Positions 33,254 through 41,766 of a stretch of 64,000 nt of DNA are shown here, piece by piece. Under the pieces are notes generated by a model, which ran no database searches, was not told the DNA's origin, and saw only the letters and a program-made list of their open reading frames with translations. How positions within the stretch are numbered: the stretch's first letter is position 1; each line of letters opens with the position of its first letter. The translations under genes were made by a program, and so were the position numbers. The DNA comes from GCA-2733415 sp049614485. Its GTDB lineage: Bacteria > Bacteroidota > Bacteroidia > Flavobacteriales > Flavobacteriaceae. The DNA is taken from positions 1 through 64,000 of the forward strand of contig JBMZDR010000008.1 in NCBI GenBank assembly GCA_049614485.1, read 5' to 3'.

Positions 33254-35671
33254 TTATATGTTTTTTATTAATCTTAGTATGTCTCCAAATACACCTCTTG
33301 CAGTTACTTCTGCTCCTGCACCTGCGCCCTGAATAACAATTGGTTGCTCTCCATAGGACTCAGTATAAATTTCAAAAATAGCATCTGACCCTTTTAAGCC
33401 TCCTAATGGTGAGTTGATTGGTACTGAGACTAATTTAACATTTAATGCTCCCTTATCTTTTGACAAATCACCAGATAATTCACCTATATATCTTAATGCA
33501 TGATTTTCTTTTTGTGCTGCTTTTACAGCTTTAAAATAATCATCTAGGCCATTTAAGGAATTTAAAAACTCTGTGTTTGAGATATCCCTAAACTCTTTTG
33601 GAATCAAGTTTTCTACATTTACGTCTGATAGTTCATTATGTAAATCTAATTCTCTGGCTAAAATCAATAACTTTCTTGCTACATCGTTTCCACACAAATC
33701 TTCTCTAGGGTCTGGCTCAGTAAACCCTTTTGAGATTGCGTCTTTAAGAATATCACTGAAGGTTTTATCTTCTGAAGAAAAGTTGTTGAATAAATAACTT
33801 AATGAACCAGAAAATACGCCTCTGATTTTAGTAATATTTTCGCCAGAATCATGTAACAGCTTTATAGTATCTATAAGTGGTAATCCTGCGCCAACATTAG
33901 TTTCGTATAAATATGATTTACAATTTCTGTTTAGTTCTTGCCTAAGTGTTTGGTAAAACTCATTTGAGTTCGTATTTGCGATTTTATTAGAAGATACAAG
34001 ATCAAAACCTTCTTCAATTAGCGGAATGTAATTGTTAACAAAATCAGAATTAGCTGTGTTGTCAACAGCAATTAAGTTTTCAAGATGATGTTCTTTTGCA
34101 TAATCAAAAAGATGTTTTAAGTTGTAGTTTTCAATACCATCAGCCTCTAATTCGTGCTCCCAATTTTTAGAAACACCATCTTTATTTAAGACTAACTTTT
34201 TGGAATTAGCTATTGCAATAATATTTAACTGTACCTGTCTGCGTTTTAAAACTGATTTTGAATTGATTAGTATTTGATTAATTAATGCACTACCAACTAA
34301 TCCTTTTCCAAAAATGACAATATTAATTTTTTTAGCAACACCAAACACTTGACCATGAATAACATTGATAGCTTTGTTTAGTTGTTCTTTTTTAACTACT
34401 AAACTCACATTTTTACCTGTTATGGTGTTATTGAAAAGTAGTGGCGTAATTTTATTTTTAATTAAAGCATTGAAAGGTTTGTGAAATTCATTCAATTCTT
34501 GTCCAATGATAGATAATACAGCCACTTCATCTATTATGGTTATTTTATTAACATCTTTTTTATATAAATCTGTTTCAAATTCTTTTTCTAATGCTATTAA
34601 TGCTTCCGTTGCTTTCTGAGCATTAATAACTAAACCTATACCTCTTTCGGAAGATCCTTGAGAAATAATGCTTACACTAATATTATTTTTACCTAAAGCT
34701 TTAAATATTCTTGCGTCTATTCCGGGTCTTCCTAACAAACCTCTACCTTCAAAACTTATTAAGGCAACATCATCTAATACTGAAATAGATTTAATTCCTT
34801 TAGATGTACTATGTTTACTAATTAATGTCCCTTTGTCTGTGGTGTTAAATGTGTTTAATATGCGTAATGGGATATGTTTCTCTATAAGAGGTAAAATTGT
34901 TTTAGCATGAAGTATGTTTGCACCAAAATTAGCTAATTCATTAGCTTCACTATATGATAAATGTTCAATTTTTTTAGCATCTGTTACTAAATCTGGGTTA
35001 GCTGTAAAAATCCCATCTACATGCGTGTAGCTTTCTACTTCTTGGGCATTTAGGTAATTTGCAAATAAAGAAGCAGTGTAGTTACTGCCGTTCCTTCCTA
35101 ATGTGGTTGTTTCACCTTCCAAATTTGCCGCGATAAAACCAGAGACAATGTGAATATTGTTTTTTGTAGATGCCTTAAAAAAGCTTTCAATATTTAACTG
35201 AGTTTCTTTTTCTAAAGTTATTGCGTTCCCAAAATTACTATTGGTCTTTACAAGTGCTCTTGAATCAACAGCACTTGCTTCAATACCTTGTTTTGCTAAT
35301 AATGCAGTTATTGTTTTAACAGATAGAAGTTCACCATAAGCTAATACTTCATCTTTTATTTTACTACTGTAATCTCCTAGGTATTGAACACCTCTGAAAA
35401 GGGTATATAATTTTGAAAAATCATCTTCAAAATTAGTACTATAAAAAGGGATAAGTTGCTCCTTTTTAAATGCTTCGAAGTTTGCTCTAAAGTCTTGTTT
35501 TGACTTTGCTAATTCTAAAAGGGCTTCCAATTGATTTGTTGTGTTTCCTCTTGCTGAAACAATGATAATAATCTTATTATTACTTTTTGATTTTTCAGAA
35601 ATGATATTTAATACAGTATTAATACCTATACCATTTGCTAATGATTTTCCTCCGAATTTTATAATTTTCAT
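33254..35671 (-). CDS. thrA: Bifunctional aspartate kinase / homoserine dehydrogenase
   Basis: An 805-residue fusion. The aspartate kinase begins KIIKFGGKSLANG and includes the TTLGRNGSNYTA block. ACT regulatory repeats follow at about 300-450 (ISFEGRGLLGRPGIDARIFKAL). The homoserine dehydrogenase starts at about 455 with the NAD(P) motif FGKGLVGSALINQIL and contains the catalytic GFTEPDPREDL region. It sits between metX and metZ under a SAM riboswitch, so this copy serves methionine synthesis. Confidence 0.95.
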   Translation of the reverse strand: MKIIKFGGKSLANGIGINTVLNIISEKSKSNNKIIIIVSARGNTTNQLEALLELAKSKQDFRANFEAFKKEQLIPFYSTNFEDDFSKLYTLFRGVQYLGDYSSKIKDEVLAYGELLSVKTITALLAKQGIEASAVDSRALVKTNSNFGNAITLEKETQLNIESFFKASTKNNIHIVSGFIAANLEGETTTLGRNGSNYTASLFANYLNAQEVESYTHVDGIFTANPDLVTDAKKIEHLSYSEANELANFGANILHAKTILPLIEKHIPLRILNTFNTTDKGTLISKHSTSKGIKSISVLDDVALISFEGRGLLGRPGIDARIFKALGKNNISVSIISQGSSERGIGLVINAQKATEALIALEKEFETDLYKKDVNKITIIDEVAVLSIIGQELNEFHKPFNALIKNKITPLLFNNTITGKNVSLVVKKEQLNKAINVIHGQVFGVAKKINIVIFGKGLVGSALINQILINSKSVLKRRQVQLNIIAIANSKKLVLNKDGVSKNWEHELEADGIENYNLKHLFDYAKEHHLENLIAVDNTANSDFVNNYIPLIEEGFDLVSSNKIANTNSNEFYQTLRQELNRNCKSYLYETNVGAGLPLIDTIKLLHDSGENITKIRGVFSGSLSYLFNNFSSEDKTFSDILKDAISKGFTEPDPREDLCGNDVARKLLILARELDLHNELSDVNVENLIPKEFRDISNTEFLNSLNGLDDYFKAVKAAQKENHALRYIGELSGDLSKDKGALNVKLVSVPINSPLGGLKGSDAIFEIYTESYGEQPIVIQGAGAGAEVTARGVFGDILRLIKNI

Positions 35672-35682
35672 GTTAATTCTTT

Positions 35683-36744
35683 TTAATGGCTGTTTACCAA
35701 TGTTTTTGATTTAAAAATATGTTGTAATAAAACTTCTAACTGTTCAAATTCAATTAAGAAAGCGTCATGTCCATGAATAGATTTTATTTCACCATAATGC
35801 ACATTACTTTTTACTTTAGATAAGTTTAAAAAGCTTTCTCTATTTTCTTTAGCAGTGAAAAACATATCACTATTAATACCAATCATATATATGTTAGATT
35901 TTATTGCAGATGCAACCTCTAAAAAACTCCCTCTACCTCTTGTAATATCTATTGTACTTAATAAGTGATTAACAAGTTTGTAAGAATTTACCGAAAAACG
36001 CTTTTGTAACTTATTGCCATGGTGTAATAGCCAGCTTTCAACTTCTGTAGTATTTGTAGAACTATTTCTTTTTCTGTTGAATTTTATGCTATACGATTCT
36101 GGTGTTCTGTACAAATTCATAGCATGAACTCTAGCATCATGAACCGGGTTTTTCGAATTAGTTAGTATTAACTCTTGAACTTTTGTATTCGCTATAATCC
36201 AGTCTGTAGACTTCCAATCTGTAGCTATTGGAATTAAATTATCTATAAAACTAGGATGTAAAGCGGCTAACTCCCAAGCTATACCTCCACCAATTGAACC
36301 GCCAATTGCTGCAAATAGTTTGGTTATTTTTAAGCGGTCTAAACCAATTTTAAAAAGCCTAGAGATATCTCTAACTGTAAAATCTGAGTAAGATTCTAAG
36401 TGAAAATTGTTAGCGCCGTTTCCAGGAATATTAAAAGCAATAACTGAATACTTATCTGTATCGATAAGTTTACGATGCCCAATAATTGAATTCCACCAGC
36501 CATCTTCCTCGCTTACATGGCTATTACCTGTTAAACTATGATTAACTAGCACAACTGGTGCTATACCTAACTCTAAACCAAATATCTGATATGATAAAAT
36601 AATAGAAGAGTATGTTGTTCCTTTTTCGGTAGTGAAATCCGAAATAGTTAAATGTTTTAAGTCCAATGTTTTAAATCTATATGTTTTAATAAATGATGTT
36701 GTTTTTGCCCTTCTATACGTTTTGATATTACCAAGGGAACTCAT
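35683..36744 (-). CDS. metX: Homoserine O-acetyltransferase family protein
   Basis: An alpha/beta hydrolase of the MetX family: VLVNHSLTGNSHV, nucleophile loop GGSIGGGIAWE, and the C-terminal catalytic His in IHGHDAFL. Length is 353 residues from the only in-frame ATG (36744), but the first 26 residues (MSSLGNIKTYRRAKTT...) are basic and unlike the family; a TTG at 36666 would give MDLKHLTISDFTTEKG, a normal MetX start. A 12-bp hairpin surrounds the ATG. The gene is first behind a SAM-I riboswitch. Confidence 0.9.
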   Translation of the reverse strand: MSSLGNIKTYRRAKTTSFIKTYRFKTLDLKHLTISDFTTEKGTTYSSIILSYQIFGLELGIAPVVLVNHSLTGNSHVSEEDGWWNSIIGHRKLIDTDKYSVIAFNIPGNGANNFHLESYSDFTVRDISRLFKIGLDRLKITKLFAAIGGSIGGGIAWELAALHPSFIDNLIPIATDWKSTDWIIANTKVQELILTNSKNPVHDARVHAMNLYRTPESYSIKFNRKRNSSTNTTEVESWLLHHGNKLQKRFSVNSYKLVNHLLSTIDITRGRGSFLEVASAIKSNIYMIGINSDMFFTAKENRESFLNLSKVKSNVHYGEIKSIHGHDAFLIEFEQLEVLLQHIFKSKTLVNSH

Positions 36745-36761
36745 GTTTAGGTAATATCAAA
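36721..36761 (-). promoter_or_regulatory. 12-bp hairpin with the metX ATG in its loop
   Basis: TTTGATATTACC and its exact complement (36721-36732, 36750-36761) enclose a 17-base loop that holds the ATG at 36742-36744. It could sequester initiation, or be a leader hairpin if translation starts at the TTG at 36666. Confidence 0.7.
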
Positions 36762-37005
36762 TCATAGACAAAAGCATCATACGTATATAGATATACGGTT
36801 CTTTCTTTTGAGTAATACTGTAAAACGTCATAGTCTAAAAATTATAAACTATTCAATATGTAGAGATGTTATAGCTGAATCAGCTAAATAACTTTAATGA
36901 ATGTAAAGCATACAAACATTTTTATCTACTATAAGTAGATATTGGTTATTAACAAGAAAAAATTGAGTGGATACTCTTTTATAAGTAATTAAAAAGAGAG
37001 TCATT
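36762..37005. other. metX leader between riboswitch and ATG
   Basis: AT-rich leader on the minus strand. Apart from the hairpin at 36972-37002 just after the riboswitch and a short palindrome CGTATATAGATATACG near 36782-36797, I see nothing in it, and no ORF of note. Confidence 0.6.
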
Positions 37006-37112
37006 TGTTATCTACCCCAAGCTTACGCTAGGTAGAATGTAGCACCTTCTTTACAGAGTAAAGGGTTGCTAAGGCTTCAATGGGTCTATTCCCTCAGCCT
37101 TTCTTGATAACA
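37006..37112 (-). ncRNA. SAM-I riboswitch upstream of metX-thrA-metZ
   Basis: On the minus strand GATAACA/TGTTATC (P1) encloses AAGAAAGGCTGAGGGAATAG, GACCCATTGAAGCC, TTAGCAACCC and GAAGGTGCTACATTCTACC, the S-box consensus. It lies about 260 bases before metX. A -7 element TATATTTG (37146-37153) is about 35 bases upstream of it. An ACTCTCTTTT/AAAAGAGT hairpin (36972-37002) follows on the minus strand. Confidence 0.94.
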
Positions 37113-37196
37113 TCTAATAAATAATGAACGATTTTATTATGGGTACAAATATAACAACAAAAAAAGTTAATAAACATCAAATAATTTAAAATAGTT

Positions 37197-37230
37197 TATA
37201 AAGTCAATAATGATAAGGATTGACTTTATA
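37197..37230. repeat. 12-bp inverted repeat upstream of the DUF71/B12 transporter operon
   Basis: TATAAAGTCAAT and its exact complement flank a 10-base spacer. No T-run follows. It lies 100 bases upstream of the first gene of the operon and may be an operator or a leader hairpin. The rest of 37113-37330 is AT-rich; a TAGTTTTG -7-like element is at 37293-37300. Confidence 0.6.
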
Positions 37231-37330
37231 GTATTTGGATAATAAAAATGATAGTATTTAAAAACTAGAACAGATATTTAATATAAATGCAGTAGTTTTG
37301 AGTTGTAAATAACTCATAAAAAATAATATC

Positions 37331-38059
37331 TTGAAAAAAGCAGTTTTTAATTGGAGTGGAGGTAAGGATAGTGCTTTGGCATTGCATTACATTCAACAGA
37401 ATAAAGAGTATAGTATTGAAACGCTATTGACTTCTGTTAATGATGAGTTTGATAGAATATCTATGCACGGTGTACGTTCGGAGTTATTGCATCAGCAAGC
37501 AACAGAGCTAGGATTAGCGTTGCAAGAATTACGTTTGCCAAAAAAACCAACAATGGCAGAATATAATGAGCTGCTTACAAATCTGAATACCGATTTAAAA
37601 TCAAAAGGTATAGATCACAGTATTTTTGGAGATATATTTTTAGAAGATTTAAAAACATATAGAGAGCAGCAATTAGCTAATGTTGGTATAAAAGCGCACT
37701 TTCCATTGTGGAAAAGAAACACCAAAGAATTAGTGCATGAGTTTATTGACTTAGGGTTTAAAACCATTTTGGTCTGTACAAAATCGGAGTTGTTAGGAGA
37801 AGAATTTGTTGGCGAGGTTATTACAAAAGATTTTTTAAAAGAATTGCCAAAAAATGTTGACCCTTGTGGTGAGAATGGTGAGTTTCATACATTTGTTTTT
37901 GATGGGCCGATATTTAAAAACCCTATAAAGTTTGATTTAGGAGAAAAAATTTATAGAACTTATGAAGCACCAAAAAGTAAAGAGGATGCTTGTTTTTCAA
38001 GTACACCTAGCACTAAAGAAATGGGCTTCCATTTTTGTGATCTAATTCCTAAAAAATAA
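37331..38059 (+). CDS. DUF71/COG2102 ATP-PPase, probable B12-salvage type (copy 1)
   Basis: A 242-residue N-type ATP pyrophosphatase related to diphthine-ammonia ligase. It has the PP-loop NWSGGKDSAL near the N-terminus, the GDIFLEDL segment and the C-terminal PCGENGEFHTFV motif. Bacteria lack diphthamide, and a published comparative-genomic study of this family proposed a B12-salvage branch; the adjacent BtuF-BtuC-BtuD type genes fit that. The start is TTG at 37331, as no ATG is available upstream of the PP-loop. Substrate unknown. Confidence 0.88.
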   Translation: MKKAVFNWSGGKDSALALHYIQQNKEYSIETLLTSVNDEFDRISMHGVRSELLHQQATELGLALQELRLPKKPTMAEYNELLTNLNTDLKSKGIDHSIFGDIFLEDLKTYREQQLANVGIKAHFPLWKRNTKELVHEFIDLGFKTILVCTKSELLGEEFVGEVITKDFLKELPKNVDPCGENGEFHTFVFDGPIFKNPIKFDLGEKIYRTYEAPKSKEDACFSSTPSTKEMGFHFCDLIPKK

Positions 38060-38061
38060 TT

Positions 38062-39201
38062 ATGAAGAAGTTTACATCAGTATTAGTACTGTTTTTATTG
38101 TGCTTTATCTCATGTAAAGAAGCATCAAAAACAGAGAAGAAAACAGTATCAAATGTTTCGGAAAGTGTAGAGCTAAAATATGCAATTGGATTTGAGATTA
38201 ATAAATTTGATGGTTATAGTACTGTAAAGCTAATTAGCCCTTGGCCAAATGCTGATAAACAATTTAAATATTTATTAGTAGAGAAAGGAGTGGCAGTTCC
38301 TAAAAACATTAAATATGATGCTGTGGTACACGTACCAGTAGAAAAAATTGTAGTAACATCCACAACCCATATACCTTTATTAGAAGCTCTTGGAGAAGAA
38401 CAAAAACTTGTAGGTTTTCCAAATACCAAATACATTTCATCTCAAAAAACAAGAGCGTTAATTAAAAATAACAAAGTGGCTGAGCTTGGAGAAAATGAAA
38501 GCCTAAATACAGAACTGTTGTTAGACTTAGAACCAAATGCAGTTATTGGTTTTGCTATTAACGGAAACAATAAAACTTTTAGAACCATACAAAATGCTGG
38601 AATTCCGGTATTGTATAATGCTGCATGGTTAGAAAAACACATTTTAGGAAGAGCTGAATGGATAAAGTTTTTTGGGTGCTTATTTCAAAAAGAAAAGTTA
38701 GCGAATACTATTTTTAATAACATTGAAGCTGACTACAACAACGCCAAAAAAATAGCGACTAGTACCAATAAAAAACCAACCGTTTTAGCTGGGGCTATGT
38801 TTAAAGATATTTGGCATGTACCTTATGGAAATTCTTGGGCAGCCCAGTTTATTACAGACGCTGGAGGTAATTATTTATGGGCAGCCTCAAAAGGATCAGG
38901 GAGTATATCGTTAAACATAGAAAGTGTTTTAGATAAAGCCCAACATGCTGACTATTGGATTACTTTAGGAAAAGAAACAACTAAAAATGAGCTGAATAAT
39001 AGAAATGTTCATTACAAAGAGTTTGATGCTTTTAAAAAAGGAAACACATTTATAGCAAACAGTACAGGGGAAACCGGAGGCTTATTGTTTTATGAGTTAG
39101 GACCCAACCGTCCTGACTTGATTTTAAAAGATCTGATATCAATATTTCATCCAGAACTACTACCAGATCACAAACTAACGTTTTACAATCAATTACAATG
39201 A
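38062..39201 (+). CDS. ABC transporter substrate-binding lipoprotein, BtuF-like
   Basis: A 379-residue class III substrate-binding protein anchored by a lipoprotein signal (LLCFISC). It has the TroA/BtuF pattern: TSTTHIPLLEALGEEQKLVGF, LLLDLEPNAVIGF, and a second lobe AGAMFKDIWHVPYGNSWAAQFITDAGGNYLW. It starts 2 bases after the first DUF71 gene and overlaps the second by 4 (ATGA). Cobalamin is inferred from the DUF71 neighbours; siderophore or haem cannot be excluded. Confidence 0.88.
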   Translation: MKKFTSVLVLFLLCFISCKEASKTEKKTVSNVSESVELKYAIGFEINKFDGYSTVKLISPWPNADKQFKYLLVEKGVAVPKNIKYDAVVHVPVEKIVVTSTTHIPLLEALGEEQKLVGFPNTKYISSQKTRALIKNNKVAELGENESLNTELLLDLEPNAVIGFAINGNNKTFRTIQNAGIPVLYNAAWLEKHILGRAEWIKFFGCLFQKEKLANTIFNNIEADYNNAKKIATSTNKKPTVLAGAMFKDIWHVPYGNSWAAQFITDAGGNYLWAASKGSGSISLNIESVLDKAQHADYWITLGKETTKNELNNRNVHYKEFDAFKKGNTFIANSTGETGGLLFYELGPNRPDLILKDLISIFHPELLPDHKLTFYNQLQ

Positions 39202-39839
39202 AGTTATTAAGTTCATGGAGTGGCGGCAAAGACAGTTGTTTTGCCTTAATGAAAGCAATTGAGCAAGGCGGAGAAGTTGTGGCATTGTTAAATATGATGA
39301 ATGAGAATGGAAAAATATCCAGATCGCATGGTATTCCATTAGACGTATTACAACAACAAGCATCTAAAATAGGAGTGCCTTTAAAAACATGTCAAGCCAC
39401 TTGGGCAAATTATGAAGATAAATTTATTGAAACACTCCAGAGCTTAGTTGTAAAGTATCAGGTAAACACAGCAGTTTTTGGAGATATTGATATCCAATCA
39501 CACAAAGCTTGGGAGGAGAAAGTGTGCCAAGCCTCAAACCTAAAAGCTTATTTGCCTTTATGGCAAGGGAATAGAAAACAACTTGTTGTAGAGATGATAA
39601 ACTCAGGCGTTAAAGCTGTAATTGTATCTTGTAATACATTGTTGGGGAAAGACTTTTTAGGGCGAGAGGTTAATTTAGAATTATTAGATGAATTAGAGTC
39701 TCTTGGAGTTGATTGTTGTGGTGAAAATGGAGAGTATCATACATTAGTTTTAGACTGCCCGTTATTTAAAAGCCCATTGACACTGCCTGAATATAAGAAA
39801 GTGCAGCATGAAAATTATTGCTTTATTGATTGGGATTGA
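39198..39839 (+). CDS. DUF71/COG2102 ATP-PPase, probable B12-salvage type (copy 2)
   Basis: A 213-residue paralogue of copy 1, with SSWSGGKDSCF, FGDIDIQSHKAWEE and CCGENGEYHTLVLD. The two copies differ in length and C-terminus and flank the binding-protein gene, so they are not a recent tandem duplication of identical genes. The two might form a heteromer or handle different steps of corrinoid processing. Its ATG overlaps the BtuF-like stop. Confidence 0.87.
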   Translation: MKLLSSWSGGKDSCFALMKAIEQGGEVVALLNMMNENGKISRSHGIPLDVLQQQASKIGVPLKTCQATWANYEDKFIETLQSLVVKYQVNTAVFGDIDIQSHKAWEEKVCQASNLKAYLPLWQGNRKQLVVEMINSGVKAVIVSCNTLLGKDFLGREVNLELLDELESLGVDCCGENGEYHTLVLDCPLFKSPLTLPEYKKVQHENYCFIDWD

Positions 39840-39881
39840 TACCACTAATAATTTGTATTTTTACGCATAAATTAGCCTTAT

Positions 39882-40913
39882 TTGAAATCTAAAACATCAA
39901 ATTCACCAACCTTTATTGTGCTCATAGTAGTGTTATTTGCATTGCTGTTAGTCAACATTAGTTTGGGGTCAATAAGCATACCTTTAGATGCAATTGGTTC
40001 TATATTATTAGATGATCCATCTATAAAATCGTCTTGGAGGCACATTATATTAAATTATAGGGTTCCAAAAGCCATTACTGCAATTTTAGTAGGTTCTGGC
40101 CTTGGAATTTCAGGATTACTAATGCAAACATTATTTAGAAATCCACTTGCAGGACCTTATGTACTTGGGTTAAGTTCAGGTGCTAGTTTAGGTGTGGCAG
40201 TAATAATATTAGGAGCGTCATTATTTGGTGTTAGTTTTTCAGGTTTGTTACTTTCAAAATGGAGTATTGTTTTGGCCTCTAGTATTGGAAGTTTTGTTGT
40301 GTTATTAGCGGTAGTATTAATGAGTATTAAGGTTAAAGATACTATGGCAATTTTAATTATAGGACTAATGTTTGCAAGTGTTACTGCGGCAATTGTAAGT
40401 GTATTGTCTTATTTTTCTACAGCTGAACAATTGCAACGTTATATATTTTGGAGTTTTGGGAGTTTAGGGAATTTAGCTACTGATGAATTAATCATTTTAT
40501 CTGTTATAACCTTAACAGGTTTATTTTTAGCCGTAATTTCAATGAAAACATTAAATTCACTATTGTTAGGCGATCAATACGCAAGAAGCTTAGGTTTAAA
40601 TATTAAAAAAGCACGATTAACTATTATTATAGCAACAAGTCTGTTGGCAGGAAGTATCACAGCTTTTGTAGGTCCAATTGCGTTTGTTGGTTTGGCAATT
40701 CCGCATTTAACCAAGCTGTTTTTTAACACATCAAATCATAAAGTTCTTGTGCCAGCAGTAATGTTGTCTGGTGGTATATTGTTGTTAATTTGTGATAGCA
40801 TCTCACAATTACCAATGAGCGAGTTAACGTTACCAATTAATGCTGTAACATCATTATTTGGAGCGCCAGTAGTTATTTGGCTGTTAGTCAGAAAAAAGAA
40901 ACTATTTGTGTAA
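39882..40913 (+). CDS. FecCD/BtuC-type ABC transporter permease
   Basis: A 343-residue inner-membrane permease with about ten transmembrane segments. Family hallmarks are NYRVPKAITAILVGSGLGISGLLMQ, NPLAGPYVLGLSSGA, and the coupling region LGLNIKKARL, then AFVGPIAFVGLAIPH. The start is TTG 39882. The stop overlaps the ATP-binding gene (TAATG). With the BtuF-like protein and the ATPase it forms a type II importer, probably for cobalamin. Confidence 0.94.
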   Translation: MKSKTSNSPTFIVLIVVLFALLLVNISLGSISIPLDAIGSILLDDPSIKSSWRHIILNYRVPKAITAILVGSGLGISGLLMQTLFRNPLAGPYVLGLSSGASLGVAVIILGASLFGVSFSGLLLSKWSIVLASSIGSFVVLLAVVLMSIKVKDTMAILIIGLMFASVTAAIVSVLSYFSTAEQLQRYIFWSFGSLGNLATDELIILSVITLTGLFLAVISMKTLNSLLLGDQYARSLGLNIKKARLTIIIATSLLAGSITAFVGPIAFVGLAIPHLTKLFFNTSNHKVLVPAVMLSGGILLLICDSISQLPMSELTLPINAVTSLFGAPVVIWLLVRKKKLFV

Positions 40914-41707
40914 TGACAGATAATTTAGAAAAACATACAGTTTTAAAAGTTGCAAATCTTGCTATCGGGTATCATTCGAATAAGCATAAAATTACTGTTG
41001 CAGAAAATATTAATTTTGAGCTTAAAAAAGGGGAGTTAATTGGGTTAGTAGGAGCTAATGGAATTGGAAAATCAACACTTCTTAAAACATTAAGTAAATC
41101 TCAAAAAATATTAGAGGGGGCTGTTTTTGTTAACGGAAAATCACTTAATACAATTTCAAACATTGATTTAGCAAAAATGCTAAGTGTTGTTTTAACAGAA
41201 AATGTATCGCAAACAAATTTATCTGTTCAGGAGTTAATCGCTTTAGGACGACAGCCATATACGAACTGGTTAGGACGTTTATCTGAAGATGATAAAATAA
41301 AAACTCAGCAAGCAATAGAGGCAATTAAAATATCAGATTTAATCCATAAAAACTGCCACGAATTAAGTGATGGACAAACACAAAAAGTAATGCTGGCAAG
41401 AGCTTTAGCTCAAGATACAGATATTATTGTTTTAGATGAACCAACCACGCATTTAGATTTGTATCATAAAGTTTCTGTATTAAAACTATTGCAGCAATTG
41501 GTGAAAACTACTCAAAAAACGATTTTTTTTTCAACACATGAAATTAACGTAACGCTTTCACTTTGTGATAAATTAGTGGTTATGAAATCATCAGGTACAC
41601 AATTTGGCACTCCAGAAGAATTGATTTCCCGTAATGCTTTTGATGATTTATTTCCGGATGATTTGGTTGCTTTTGATACAAAAAGTGCCACGTTTAAAAT
41701 TAAATAG
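40913..41707 (+). CDS. ABC transporter ATP-binding protein, BtuD/FepC type
   Basis: A 264-residue ATPase. Walker A is GANGIGKST, signature LSDGQTQK, Walker B IIVLDEPTTHLD, and the H-loop FFSTHEIN. The ATG at 40913 overlaps the permease stop codon; the frame is open further upstream but lies within the permease gene. It powers the importer encoded by the four preceding genes. Confidence 0.94.
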   Translation: MTDNLEKHTVLKVANLAIGYHSNKHKITVAENINFELKKGELIGLVGANGIGKSTLLKTLSKSQKILEGAVFVNGKSLNTISNIDLAKMLSVVLTENVSQTNLSVQELIALGRQPYTNWLGRLSEDDKIKTQQAIEAIKISDLIHKNCHELSDGQTQKVMLARALAQDTDIIVLDEPTTHLDLYHKVSVLKLLQQLVKTTQKTIFFSTHEINVTLSLCDKLVVMKSSGTQFGTPEELISRNAFDDLFPDDLVAFDTKSATFKIK

Positions 41708-41766
41708 ATCCATTCGTTTTCTAAAAAAAATCAAATTATCTTTACCGTTATATTAGAATATTTACC

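Noticed and set aside
37113..37330. Cobalamin riboswitch in front of the DUF71/BtuFCD-like operon
   Set aside because: None of the conserved B12-riboswitch segments found at 16797-16975 occurs here on either strand.
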